Below, piece by piece: positions 37,055 through 47,151 of a stretch of DNA of 64,000 bases. Numbering within the stretch: the first letter of the stretch is position 1; every line of letters begins with the position of its first letter. The DNA lies in contig JAJLRJ010000010.1 in the NCBI GenBank assembly GCA_024195265.1, forward strand, positions 11,570,154-11,634,153. The letters run 5' to 3'. The translations under genes were made by a program, and so were the position numbers. Origin of the DNA: Dendrophyllia cribrosa (lineage: Eukaryota; Cnidaria; Anthozoa; Scleractinia; Dendrophylliidae). Below the pieces are notes generated by a model. That model was not told where the DNA came from and did no database searches. It saw only the letters and a program-made list of their open reading frames with translations.

Positions 37055-37356
37055 AAACCTTAGAAATTCAGCCACACGCTGAGTTAGAACCACCTTGCAC
37101 AGCGAGGTAATCAACACCACGGGAAAGTACTGCTCAATAGCTTTCCCCAGAATATTCGCAATTTGTTTTTCGCAGCTTTCATACGAATGATCACAAAGGC
37201 TTAAAATAGGGAGCACCACTGAAATGTAGCGTTTTTAGTTGTGCCACAGAAAATTACTTTTCAAGAGCTTTCATTTGAACGCTCCCTCATAGAAATGCAC
37301 TTACACCTAACGTTTGAGACACACTGAATACGGTAACAATAAATCTATCACCTTAA

Positions 37357-38537
37357 GGTGGCTCGATGGTGTTTTTTTCTGTGCCGACCACTCTTTTTCA
37401 ATCACGTATTTGGATATCTTATTCAGTATTTACCTAAATACTCATGGCACACACTTACTAGGGAAAAATTGAAGTTTCCATTTCAGTTGTATTTTTTGCG
37501 ATCGAAGCGTCCTTGGCAACGATACGTTGCTAGGCGTAGTTTTACTTGTGAGGCCGCCGTCGGCCTGTATGAGAAATTTTGGTAACTCGCTCTTGGGGAC
37601 TGAAAGAGTACCACAATGCACACATTTTAGCCAAGTTTGGTTAACTTCTGTGAGAGGATTTTTGAATGGCGCGAGTTTACTTATTTTAGGGTTAAATTTG
37701 GTAAAATATCAAAGTTTGTTGTATTTCACCCCAAACTGAGAGATCGAGGACCTAATGCCGATTTCAACTTTACTCATTCATAAGAACAACTATTGTACCT
37801 TATTTGTTTGGCTCTTTTGGCGGATTGACGGTTTTGGATTTTTCCCTGTGCCGAGTAATAATAATCGAAATTTACGATATTTTTGCAACAAACGAACAGA
37901 GAATCTTATGACCTCGCTTATTTTAAAAATCTGAGATAGAATTTCCCAAGAATAAGCGAACTTTTAATTTGGACCTTCTTTTACTTAGTCTCCAAATTTC
38001 GTGTTGGTTGAAATGCTGTGAGACTTGTACGCTGAACGTCGAGTTGGTAACATGCGCGCTAGTTGTTCTCCGAGATGTTTACAATTCATGATCTATTCTG
38101 CATATTTCATTGTTCTGAAATGACACCTGCACGCGAATTCCAGTCTAGCACGGGCGGAACCAAAACGCTTGATTAACTTCCGAAGACCTGCCGATTATGG
38201 TAATTCATCAGTCCTGGCAATGTGTTCATGAAATAACAGGTGAGCTGTTGAACATCAACGTTAAACACGTAATTGACCTAAAAATAGCAAGAGCATGCCG
38301 CAAACAGAAAACAGAAATTTTTACTCACTGTCAAGGCAGCAATTATTTCCCTTATTAAAAGACGTGAAAAACGCTACAATAAGCGTGTCTAACAGAAGAG
38401 TTTATTACCATAATCGGCAGGTCTTCGGAAGTTAATCAAGCGTTTTTCATGAGTATTTAGGTAAATACTGAATAAGATATCCAAATACGTGATTGAAAAA
38501 GAGTGGTCGGCACAGAAAAAAACACCATCGAGCCACC
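37357..38537. mobile_element. Foldback element, 90-bp arms
   Basis: Arms 37357-37446 and 38448-38537 are inverted copies ('ggtggctcgatggtgttttt' and its complement). Inside, another inverted pair ('cttccgaagacctgccgatt' near 38178 and its complement near 38412) marks a nested or composite element. Confidence 0.8.
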
Positions 38538-38567
38538 ACCGCGAGATAGATTTTTTTTTTAACTTTT

Positions 38568-39132
38568 ATGGTCGTTTCTTTATAATATGAACAACATTGT
38601 CTGGAAGTTTCATCTTGATTGAAACATTGCAACATGGTCAAATAAAATAATATAGTTCACCTAAAACGTGATTGAGACTTTGTGTTTTGATTGAACGGTT
38701 GAAGGCGCACAAAGACGCTTTCATTAATTCAGGTGAAGCGTAACGCATTTCTGCGTGACCATCATGTTTTGCGGAGTAACGTTAGGGGCTGTGTTTCACG
38801 TTATTTTTATCATTCTCACGAATTTCAGTAGGACGTTTTCTTAAAAGCAGTTTTTATTCGCATTTGACGTGCACTGGACACTCGCGGCATTTTGAATTGT
38901 AGGGAAAAGAAAGAAGTCAACGCGATTTGCATAATTCTCAACACGCAGAAATGCGATACACTTCACCTGAATTAATTCACGCGCCATTGTGCGCCTTCAA
39001 CCGTGCAATCAAAACACAAAGTCTCAATCGCGTTTTAGGTGAACTATATTATTTTATTTGACCATGTTGCAATGTTTGAATCAAGATGAAACTTCCGAGA
39101 CAATGTTGTTCATATTATAAAGAAACGACCAT
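38568..39132. mobile_element. Foldback element, about 190-bp arms
   Basis: 'tatggtcgtttctttataat' at the left and its complement at the right continue through 'gttgaaggcgcac' and 'gtgcgccttcaac' and inner 'attaattcaggtgaag' matches. It is adjacent to the previous foldback, so the two may form one composite. Confidence 0.8.
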
Positions 39133-39743
39133 ACGCGGTTTTTGAAATATGTAGAAAAGTGCTAAAACTACAATATCAAGGACTCAGTCAAAAAACTATG
39201 GTTTCCTATAGAAAATCAAATCTCCAAAACTAAAACGAGAAACGCTTTCAAACTTTCATAGTTTCATCTCATACACTAAACACACATTTTGGCGTAAATT
39301 TGAGATTGAGAAATTAAACTTTTATAAGCTTAATTGAGGAACTTATGGATGTGCTCATACACATGCAAAATCCCAAGTTCGAAATGTTTCTCTGATTTAC
39401 TCAAAATCGGATTGACAAAAGTTTCTAATTTTTAGATATTTTGTTTGGCATATGTCATAGTTTATCGTAATAGTTTTGATTTTTCTAGATGCCATCGCAA
39501 TCGCTCGGAATTTAGACTCAAATGATTTCAATGTTTCTCGTTTATCTCCGCAATTTTAAATGCGATTTACAAAATTGTTACACTCTTATAAACTTCAAAC
39601 TAAATATAATACTTTGTGTAGGTTTCATACTAATTCAATAAAGGAAAGTTAGTTAAACGGCCGCTCAAAAATGTTTGGTGCGGCTACACGGAAACTGGAG
39701 GGAAACACATTAAAATGGTTTGTTTTACTTTCACTTTCAACAG

Positions 39744-40040
39744 AAAGCCAAACCTGGTGAGATGCTTTATGCTGATTTGGGTGATTTTAAACCAAGAGAG
39801 ATGCCAGTAGTATCCACCTCTCCAGATCCTTTGCCTCCAATCAAACGGCCCCCTGCTTACGAAGAGACGCAATATGCTGACATAACCCAGTATTTGAAGG
39901 GGAATGCTACGCTACCTGACACTAATAACAGTCAAAGTACTGAGATGACATATGCAAACGTTGAAGGAGGTAAAGAAAAACCTAAGGACACTGCAAATAA
40001 GGGCGGAAATGAAGAAAAACCAAAGGAAACTCGAATGTAG
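39744..40040 (+). CDS. Last exon: tyrosine-motif tail and stop
   Basis: The acceptor is ctttcaacag, phase 0, with stop TAG at 40038-40040. It encodes 98 residues with three tyrosine motifs: 'MLYADLGDF', 'TQYADITQY' and 'MTYANVEGG'. It also has a Pro-rich stretch ('PDPLPPIKRPPAYEE'), a possible SH3 or WW ligand. YADL, YADI and YANV match the core YxxL/I/V of ITIM/ITSM-like sites, and TQYADI has the T-x-Y-x-x-I form of an ITSM. The end is Lys/Glu-rich. A possible poly(A) signal ATTAAA lies at 40389-40394. Confidence 0.75.
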   Translation, partial: KAKPGEMLYADLGDFKPREMPVVSTSPDPLPPIKRPPAYEETQYADITQYLKGNATLPDTNNSQSTEMTYANVEGGKEKPKDTANKGGNEEKPKETRM

Positions 40041-41174
40041 GTTGATTGTGTTAGAGCAATTTTACATTGTTTGTTGAATATTAAAACCGAAAGTCACAAT
40101 AGTTATATTTAGGACATTGCAATAGATGCAAGTAATGTAAACATCCAACTTGTTTTAAGAGCAAATCCTCATTTAGATCTAATTCACAATTAGGTCTGGA
40201 AAAACAGGGAAATGTTACACTGATTGGTTGACACATTGTGGTGAGTCTTTCTTCCAAAAAAGGTGTTGGCGAATTTATCAAAACGAAGGTCAACATATAA
40301 TCAATCTTTTATGTTGTCAAATTTATAATGTATTTCCGGTAAGTGATTAGATTTTTCCTTGAAAGGATAAGTAAGCATTTATTGATAAATTAAACACAAT
40401 CAAATACACTTTTAAAACAGATGGAGAAGTTCATAGCTTGTAGAAGAGAATAAGGTTTCATGTTCGGAATATTTCCTTAAGTGTTATAGTGACTCTGAAT
40501 AGACATTTGTATATTTGTAGATGTAGTTAGTAAAATAATACACCATTCCATTTAAAATGGAATAGATTAGCGGGTAATATCAATATTTTTGTAAGCGATG
40601 TAAAATGTATTGCTTTCACTGCATTAGTCTCTACAATATGTATATCTAAGAATATTTTATATCCCTTTGTAATGTTTAGTGTATCTAGCTGACTTGTTAA
40701 TTTTGTATAGATTTTTTTTATATATCCTTTTTTTCTAAGAGCGGCATCAGAGTTTGTAGTTATTATTTTTTTTTTTTGCCGCGCCTGTATGTTATAGTAA
40801 AAGCCTGAGCGGTTTAGATCCGAAAAGGACAGTTTCGAAATTTCAGGAATGAGAAAATGAGTGTAGATAATTTTTTTTTATTTCAGACTACTAAGGTAGC
40901 ATTTACTGTGCGAATCCAAAAACCGTGAACACTTTGATTTGATTTTGACATTCCTATTGTGCAGCAACCAATCAGAAGCGACTCGAAACCGCAAGAAACC
41001 CAAACAAAGGGTTGGTCGCGAAACCACGCTTCTCTGTTTTCTTGCAAAATAATCGTCGCCGCCGCGCATTTCCCTTTCGTAAACGGTCGTTGCCATTTTA
41101 GCGACACTTAGAAAAATTTTCACCAATTTTAGAATTATTTTTTCTATCAGAAAAAGAAAAATGGGATATAATTA

Positions 41175-41250
41175 CCTGGAATCGAAACCGGAACCTCTGC
41201 ATGCTAACATCTCTCTCTTACCACTAGACCACTGGGTTGATCCGGCAAAC
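41175..41250 (-). repeat. tRNA-derived SINE-like segment
   Basis: On the minus strand the sequence contains 'agtggtctagtggtaagag' (RNA polymerase III A-box form, 41214-41232). It is followed about 25 nt later by 'ggtttcgattcc' (B-box form with one extra T, 41178-41189). That is the layout of a Glu/Gly/Asp-type tRNA. A clean acceptor-stem pairing is not evident, so it is better called a SINE head or tRNA pseudogene than a tRNA gene. Confidence 0.5.
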
Positions 41251-41479
41251 CCAAGAAAAATTTAATTATAAAAGGTGCTTTTCTTAATATATATCAATAA
41301 CGGGTCACCCTAACCCTAAATCTTACCTAACCGTGAATCTAGCTTAGATCTAATAATCGCTTTACCTAGGCCCAATTTGATCTAATAATGATAGCCTATT
41401 TTCGTCCCAATCCAGGCATAAACTAGAGAGAAATAGCATCGACCATTACAAAAAGGCTTGGTTACTAATGAATGCTAAT

Positions 41480-41558
41480 GATGGCATCGACTGTTAAAAA
41501 TGGCATCGACCGTTTGCTAATAATGGCATCGACCGTTAAAAATGGCATCGACCGTTTA
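41480..41558 (+). repeat. Tandem 'aatggcatcgaccgtt' repeat
   Basis: The phrase atggcatcgac(c/t)gtt recurs four times at 19-25 nt spacing. It is inside the 40906-42395 element. Confidence 0.75.
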
Positions 41559-43199
41559 CGAAAGGGAAATCAGCGTCGCCGCCTCGCTGTAGTTTTTTTT
41601 ATTGCTAGTTTACCTTTCGTCTTTCTTTGTAAATGAAGTAGAAATCTGAGCGATTGTAACGGCTAAAAAACAGACAGACGTTTAGCTCAAGTTTGCCTCA
41701 TGCTCAGTTGTCGCGTTCATTGGTTTGTCAGTGTTGTACACAACACGTGTCCGTCGTTAGCGAAAAAGCCGGTCAATAACACATGACAGTTCCTGAGTTC
41801 CTGAGGAAGTGAATTTTCGAAAAAGCTACTGAGGTCACTGATCAAGGACAAAATCGGCTGTTCCGGCGAATGAAAGTGTTCACTTACAGCATGCAAATAT
41901 GTAACTACAGTACCGCTAACTTGCCGTAAACTTGTCAACTTTGATTCCCAGCACAGTATTAAGTTTCACAGCTACTACACAACGTTTCATTTGCTTTGAT
42001 CTCTCGCTGATCAGCAGCTAGCTACTTTGCCGCGTGTGGCTAATTGCAATACGGCCTTCCAAAAGTTGAAGGCGAGAATATATTCGATGATATCTGATAA
42101 CATAAACAAAAATTTTAAATTTTACAACGGTATAACTGCAAAAGAGAACAGAAGTTTGCTGCTTCAAATATTGAGACGATCTATCAGCTACTATGCTCAA
42201 AAGTGAGTACTGATAACAGTTTGTTTGGTTCAGTACAAAACATAAACGAGTATTACTTTTACTCTGAGCTTTGCGGTTTCGTGACTAACCGTTTGTTTGG
42301 GTTTCTTGCGGTTTCGAGTCGCTTCTGATTGGTTGCTGCACAATGGGAAATGTCAAAATCAAATCAAAGTGTTCACGGTTTTTGGAGTCGCACAGTTATA
42401 GAAATTTCACAGTAGAAGACAATACATAGCAGCTTTATTCCAAAAGTAGAGCGCATGAACTTTTCTCAAGATAATTTCGGTTATAGCCACCTTTAGCCTT
42501 TTCGTTGGAATTATAAAAGCACTTCATAGAGTACGGTAAATCCCGCTTTGCTGGTGTGAATTGATAGCACATATATACAATCAAAATATGCTTGACGCTC
42601 ATGCTACCAAGTGTTAGCAGGAAAGATGTTTGCATCTGTAGAGTCATAAAGATCCAAGAATGTTGCTTTGCACTGTATATTGCATGACGACCCATTATGG
42701 TCAAGGGCAGTGATAAAAATGTCAGCAGTACGCATGTTTCGTGAACAAAACCAAAAACTGTCCGTGTCGTTCATTTCTGTCCTCAGAATTTCCTTGGCAG
42801 CGTCAAAATATCATTTAGGCTGTTTCACTTTTTCTTTCAGTGTCGCTTGTTGGAATTTACTCTATGAAGGCGTTTAGTATAGATGACAACAATGCACGTT
42901 TTTGGCAGTACTATATAATCGTGAATTAAGATTATAGGAAACGAGGCAAGGAAAATATTCTGTTATGCCTTTGAACGTATTTGTTGAAAAATCGTATCTA
43001 GCCATGCTCTTCACGGAAACGCTTTCATGCTAACATTGTCACATTGTCAAAACTTGGTAGAATTTTTGAGTGGCATTTCTTCTCGCTTTTTGAGTCATGG
43101 ACTAAGCGTTTGAAAAAAACTTTCTTGTATCGGCATGGTGTGGAATATGTGAACCATGTTATTTAAGCTGTCTCAGTTTATTTAACGTCTGCTTATCCG

Positions 43200-43310
43200 T
43201 ATCTTTTTTGGAGGCATGCTGGTGTGGTCATAAGAACAAGTCAGTTTCTGCCACCATGTTGTGTCCTTAGACAAGACACTTTACTCCTCATTGTCTTTCT
43301 CCTTCAAACT
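43200..43310 (+). repeat. Possible SINE fragment
   Basis: 'tgtgtccttagacaagacac' followed by 'tttactcctc' resembles a phrase (tgtccttgggcaagacactt) found in several invertebrate SINE families. This recognition is from memory and no boundaries could be defined. Confidence 0.3.
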
Positions 43311-44029
43311 TCAAACTTCAAACTTTCTTTATTTACTCATTTTTTACAACTATATTTAAAAAAAATACCTACACACATTTTGAACTAAGTACTAATAATT
43401 TAAATAGTTAATACAATTTTGAGTCTGGGAGCTAAATTAACGGGTAAGTTTTCTAGTTAGCCCCCAGCCACAGTTTGTTAAACATTTACAGCAGGTGAAA
43501 GAATTAAAACAAGTGAACATATTTACAGTGAAATAATTTAACAATATGATGTTAGAAAAACATAACAGAGGAGACAAATAATCTGTCTATAATTTGTCTA
43601 TTGTTCTTCAAGGTATACAAATGATATATTGGTAAATGGTTGGGAAAACCTAGCAAAATGCTGTTGGAAATAACTTGTAATGGACTGGCATGTCACGCAG
43701 AGTCATAAAAATACATTTGTAGCATCGTCATGCAACGAAACCCAACGATAAATGCAGGAGATCACTTGAATCGTTGGTTAAAATAGGTCTTACATTGTGT
43801 AGAGAACATGAATTTGAATAGGAACAAGAGTCTCCAAGCAGCCTATACTCATGCGCATGCGTAAAAAAGTTTTATGATATATTTTAAACATGATAAGATG
43901 TCCGACATGGGGAGGAGTACTTCATTCATTCAGTCATTGTTCCTGCAAACCACGTTTTTTACTATTGAATGTTTTGTAAATGAAGGCTGTACCACAATGA
44001 AGCCAGTGATTCTTCTGAGTGTTATATAT

Positions 44030-44488
44030 ACCTTATTACATGAAATTTTGGCGACACGTTAATTTAGCGATTTTGAAAAATCCATATTTAGCGGCACTTT
44101 AATTTAGCGATTTTTCGTAAATTTTGGAACATAAGTCACTTAATTTTCGCGATTTCACGAACTGAAACTTTGGCGAATTGTGAATTGTGTCGAGCTTTTC
44201 ATTTATTCTAGGATTCCACAGCTCTTTGTAAACGTAGAATCCGCGGAGTCCATACGGGAATGCAAAATTTAATACTAGCGAAGAATCCATTTCAGTTGTC
44301 AAGCTGAAATGACTGATATGTGCACGAGACATCCGATACACGTAAACAGCATGATTGTGTGAAACTGACCAGATGGCGGAATTTCATATTGTACACACTT
44401 AATTTTGGTGCATTTTAATTTAGCGATTTTTAGAAAAATCGCTAAATTCGCTAAATTTAAGTGTCGCCAAAATTTCATGTAATAAGGT
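44030..44488. mobile_element. MITE ('accttattacatgaaatttt' ends)
   Basis: 'accttattacatgaaatttt' and its inverted copy bound 459 bp with repeated 'aatttagcgatttt' units near both ends. Confidence 0.82.
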
Positions 44489-44928
44489 ACCTGACGTGAA
44501 CATTAGTTATGTAAGTGGGGTTGTGGGAGACGCTGACGTGACACTTCAGTAACGCTGTTTTACCGGAAGTGAGAGTAGCCGCAAGTCACTAAACAGGAAG
44601 TGTAAATGGCAAAGCTATCAACCGGAAGAGCACAATTTAAAATATACGTGCTAAAATTTGCATGTAGCACTCCATCACATTTTGTGCTTGATGTATAGTC
44701 TAATTGTACATAAGCAATTTTCGAGTGGATTGTTTTCCTCGATTTGCTTTGAAACCTAAATCCAAGTGTACAAGACTGAATGTTCCTCGAAAACATAAAG
44801 CTTATTTGAAGAGGACCGTCAGAAAATGCCTTAAAATCTCTCAATTTAGCCTTTTTTGAATTTGCGTTGAAGTTGCGTTTCGTTTTGTTTCGTACATACA
44901 CTTGTTTGGGTTCAAACTTAAAGGCCCA

Positions 44929-45100
44929 CCTTCACCCAAAATGCTGTGCGCGCCGTGATCACTTTCTGTGCTGAATTTCGTGTAACACGAAATTCACGCT
45001 TGAATGCGTGCAACCAATTATATCACGCGTATGAACAATGGAGCGATTTCAAAACAAAAACAAACGACCGCAACGTCTTTTGGATGAAGGTGGGCCTTTA
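44929..45100. mobile_element. Short MITE ('taaaggcccaccttcac' ends)
   Basis: 'taaaggcccaccttca' and the complementary 'tgaaggtgggccttta' bound 172 bp. Confidence 0.78.
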
Positions 45101-46794
45101 ACGATGGATAACAATTCCATTCTTTATAATTTCACGAGTACATGATGTTCAAAACATTCAAATTAAATAGTGATTACATATATAAGTAATAAAAACGTTT
45201 TCAATGTTTCCGTAGAGTTACAGAAACAAAAATCCCCTTTGAATGATTACCGATTTCGTTTGTTTCTTACACCTGTTTTGGTGTTTCCAGAACTCTGCAG
45301 AAAGACTGAAAGTGTTTAGAGAATAACCCATAGAAACAGTTTTCTTTGTTTCTGTAGCGTTGTAGTTATAGTTTCAGTTTCGTGGGTTATTTTGAATTAA
45401 ATTGAATAAGACGTTTAACGTCGATAAATGCATGCGTTATATAAACAAAGTTAGTGTCCTGGGCCAGGTTGTTCAAAGCGCGGTTAAGCGAAATGCTCTT
45501 GCGCTTCAAAATTTGGCCCAGATGTGTAGTTTTAGACCTTCTACAATTACATTAACATTTTGGAATCAAAATGTGTTGTTTAATGCTTAACTTCTTAATT
45601 TTAATTTCACCTTAGTGCAAACCAAGAATTGCGGGTTGAGCTCAACCTCATTCCATAGCCATAACCATAGCCATAACGACGTGCGGGTGCTGGGTGCTCC
45701 CCCGTTAAAATCCCTAAAATTAAGGTTACTTGGAACCTTCGAGGTGCCTTCCCGAAAATCTTTCGTACGCGCGCTATTTTTAACGAAACTCCAGAAAACT
45801 ATATGTACTTGATAGCATATGAGCGGGAGATCTGTATGGGCGTTTACAATGGCGAGCCGAAGGCTTTTTCGATATTTTCATTAAATTGGTTCCCGAGTAA
45901 ATCCACTTTAAAGTTGGACAATAGAAAATTGTTCTATGCGCGTCACACTTTGGGACGCCACGTGAAAAGTATTTGAAATTTCGTAAAAGTCCCACACACT
46001 TTGGTGCATTGATATCCAGCAAACATACTGGCCAAGTTTCGTGAAAATGTGACAAATCTACCTACCCTATTAATTCATTTGAACAGAGGCCATTCTCGCA
46101 AAAACAAACCTCGAGTTTTTAGCCTCGAAATATTTTCACTGTTTTTGCACCTCATTAAAGCGGCTGTCATCGTGGTCGTGCCGCCAACCAATGAAATGAA
46201 ACATAGAATCCCATGAAGAGTATCGTCACACAGGAGTGTATGTAAATTCGATTAACCGCCAATTAATCGAGGTTTTCAAAGGGAAAAACCATGGAAAAAA
46301 CGGCAAAGTTTCGCGCAACTGCAAACCCAAATGAGCGGAAAGAACGTAACGAAAACGCAGCAAAATTTTCGTGGAAACAAACGAGCGAAAAGGACCAGTA
46401 AGAGTTTTCCAAAGAAATGAAAACACAACAGACGTGGCCGCGGAAATTGACCTAAAACACGCGCTGGTATCACTAAGAAATACAAGCGAGTAAGCTATTC
46501 AATCATAATTGTTCTTTACTCTTCGCCGCGGTTCTTTTCACTCGTGATCTCTACAATTCTGCTAACCAAAAATTTCCACTTTGGTTTTAATGGTCAAATT
46601 GTAAATCTTCAGGAATTGGAACAAGCGTAGATGACCGTATGAAACATGGAAAATGGCCGCGGAGAATGCGCTATGACGCTACAATAGAATACGCTATGAC
46701 GATGCGAAATGCGCTCCGCATTGCGATGTAAACAAAATATTCATATAACATGTAATGCGAGATCCCGGATAAAGTTTAGCGGCAAAAGTACAAG
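45101..46794. other. Spacer between host repeats and the Polinton, nothing recognised
   Basis: No exon, RNA gene or repeat pair could be supported here. The last host-like base before the inverted repeat of the next element is about 46794. Confidence 0.5.
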
Positions 46795-47064
46795 AGTAGT
46801 TGATAATAGACAATCCTAGGCCACTTTCAATTAACCCCAAATTTTCACATAAATAACCAAAACCTCATTTCCCCTTAATTTCAACGAATTGGGAAGTTGT
46901 TGGAACTGAACAGAAAAGATAAAGTCGTGTTGAATTACACTTAAGATAAAATAGGTTGGAATTGGTGATTTTTAGCGAATAATTGGGAAAAGAAAAATGT
47001 GTCAAATTGTGTGAAAATTTGGGGTTAATTGAAAGTGGCCTAGGATTGTCTATTATCAACTACT
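46795..47064. repeat. Perfect 55-bp inverted repeat at the left edge of the Polinton
   Basis: Arms 46795-46849 and 47010-47064 are exact reverse complements. The left arm begins AGTAGTTGATAATAGACAAT. They are separated by 160 bp and end 88 bp before the PolB stop codon. AG at the outer end suits a Polinton terminus. Alternatively the 270-bp unit is a separate hairpin MITE inserted at the element edge. The matching right terminal repeat and 6-bp target duplication cannot be seen. Confidence 0.75.
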
Positions 47065-47151
47065 TACGCCAAAATTTAGCACAAAGAATTTGTTCAATTT
47101 CCCAAATTCCAAGGTCAACTCTCTGGGCAACCTTCTTCATACGCAGACATT

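Larger units (their letters stand above)
1265..40040 (+). other. Gene span: multi-Ig / SEA / single-pass receptor-like gene (3' part)
   Basis: Seventeen exons on the + strand can be chained with matching phases. Eight Ig exons and the linker are all 1-1. The SEA exons run 1-0, 0-2 and 2-1, the juxtamembrane and TM exons are 1-1, and the cytoplasmic exons run 1-2, 2-0 and 0-stop. The predicted product has tandem extracellular Ig domains, a Thr/Ser/Pro linker, an SEA-like domain, one transmembrane helix, and a tail with Lys/Glu-rich sequence and five YAx(V/L/I) motifs. The role is inferred to be cell-surface adhesion or recognition with tyrosine-based signalling. No ortholog name is assigned because Ig domains are too widespread to name from sequence alone. 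The signal peptide and first exons must lie before the window. Introns reach 6 kb and are full of short DNA transposons. Small exons could have been missed, and transcript support is unavailable here. Confidence 0.7.
40906..42395. mobile_element. 1.5-kb inverted-repeat element containing a tRNA-like sequence
   Basis: The left arm (about 40906-41030) includes 'ccaaaaaccgtgaacacttt' and 'gcagcaaccaatcagaagcg'. It is inverted in the right arm (about 42280-42395). Inside are a tRNA-like segment, short tandem 'aatggcatcgacc' repeats, and no transposase. Confidence 0.75.

Noticed and set aside
37358..38641. Two near-identical ORFs on opposite strands ('MARWCFFLCRPLFFNHVFGY' type)
   Set aside because: They are the two arms of one foldback element read in opposite directions, not genes.
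41175..41250. Functional tRNA gene
   Set aside because: A and B boxes are recognisable, but the B box has an extra base and no good acceptor stem could be paired by eye.
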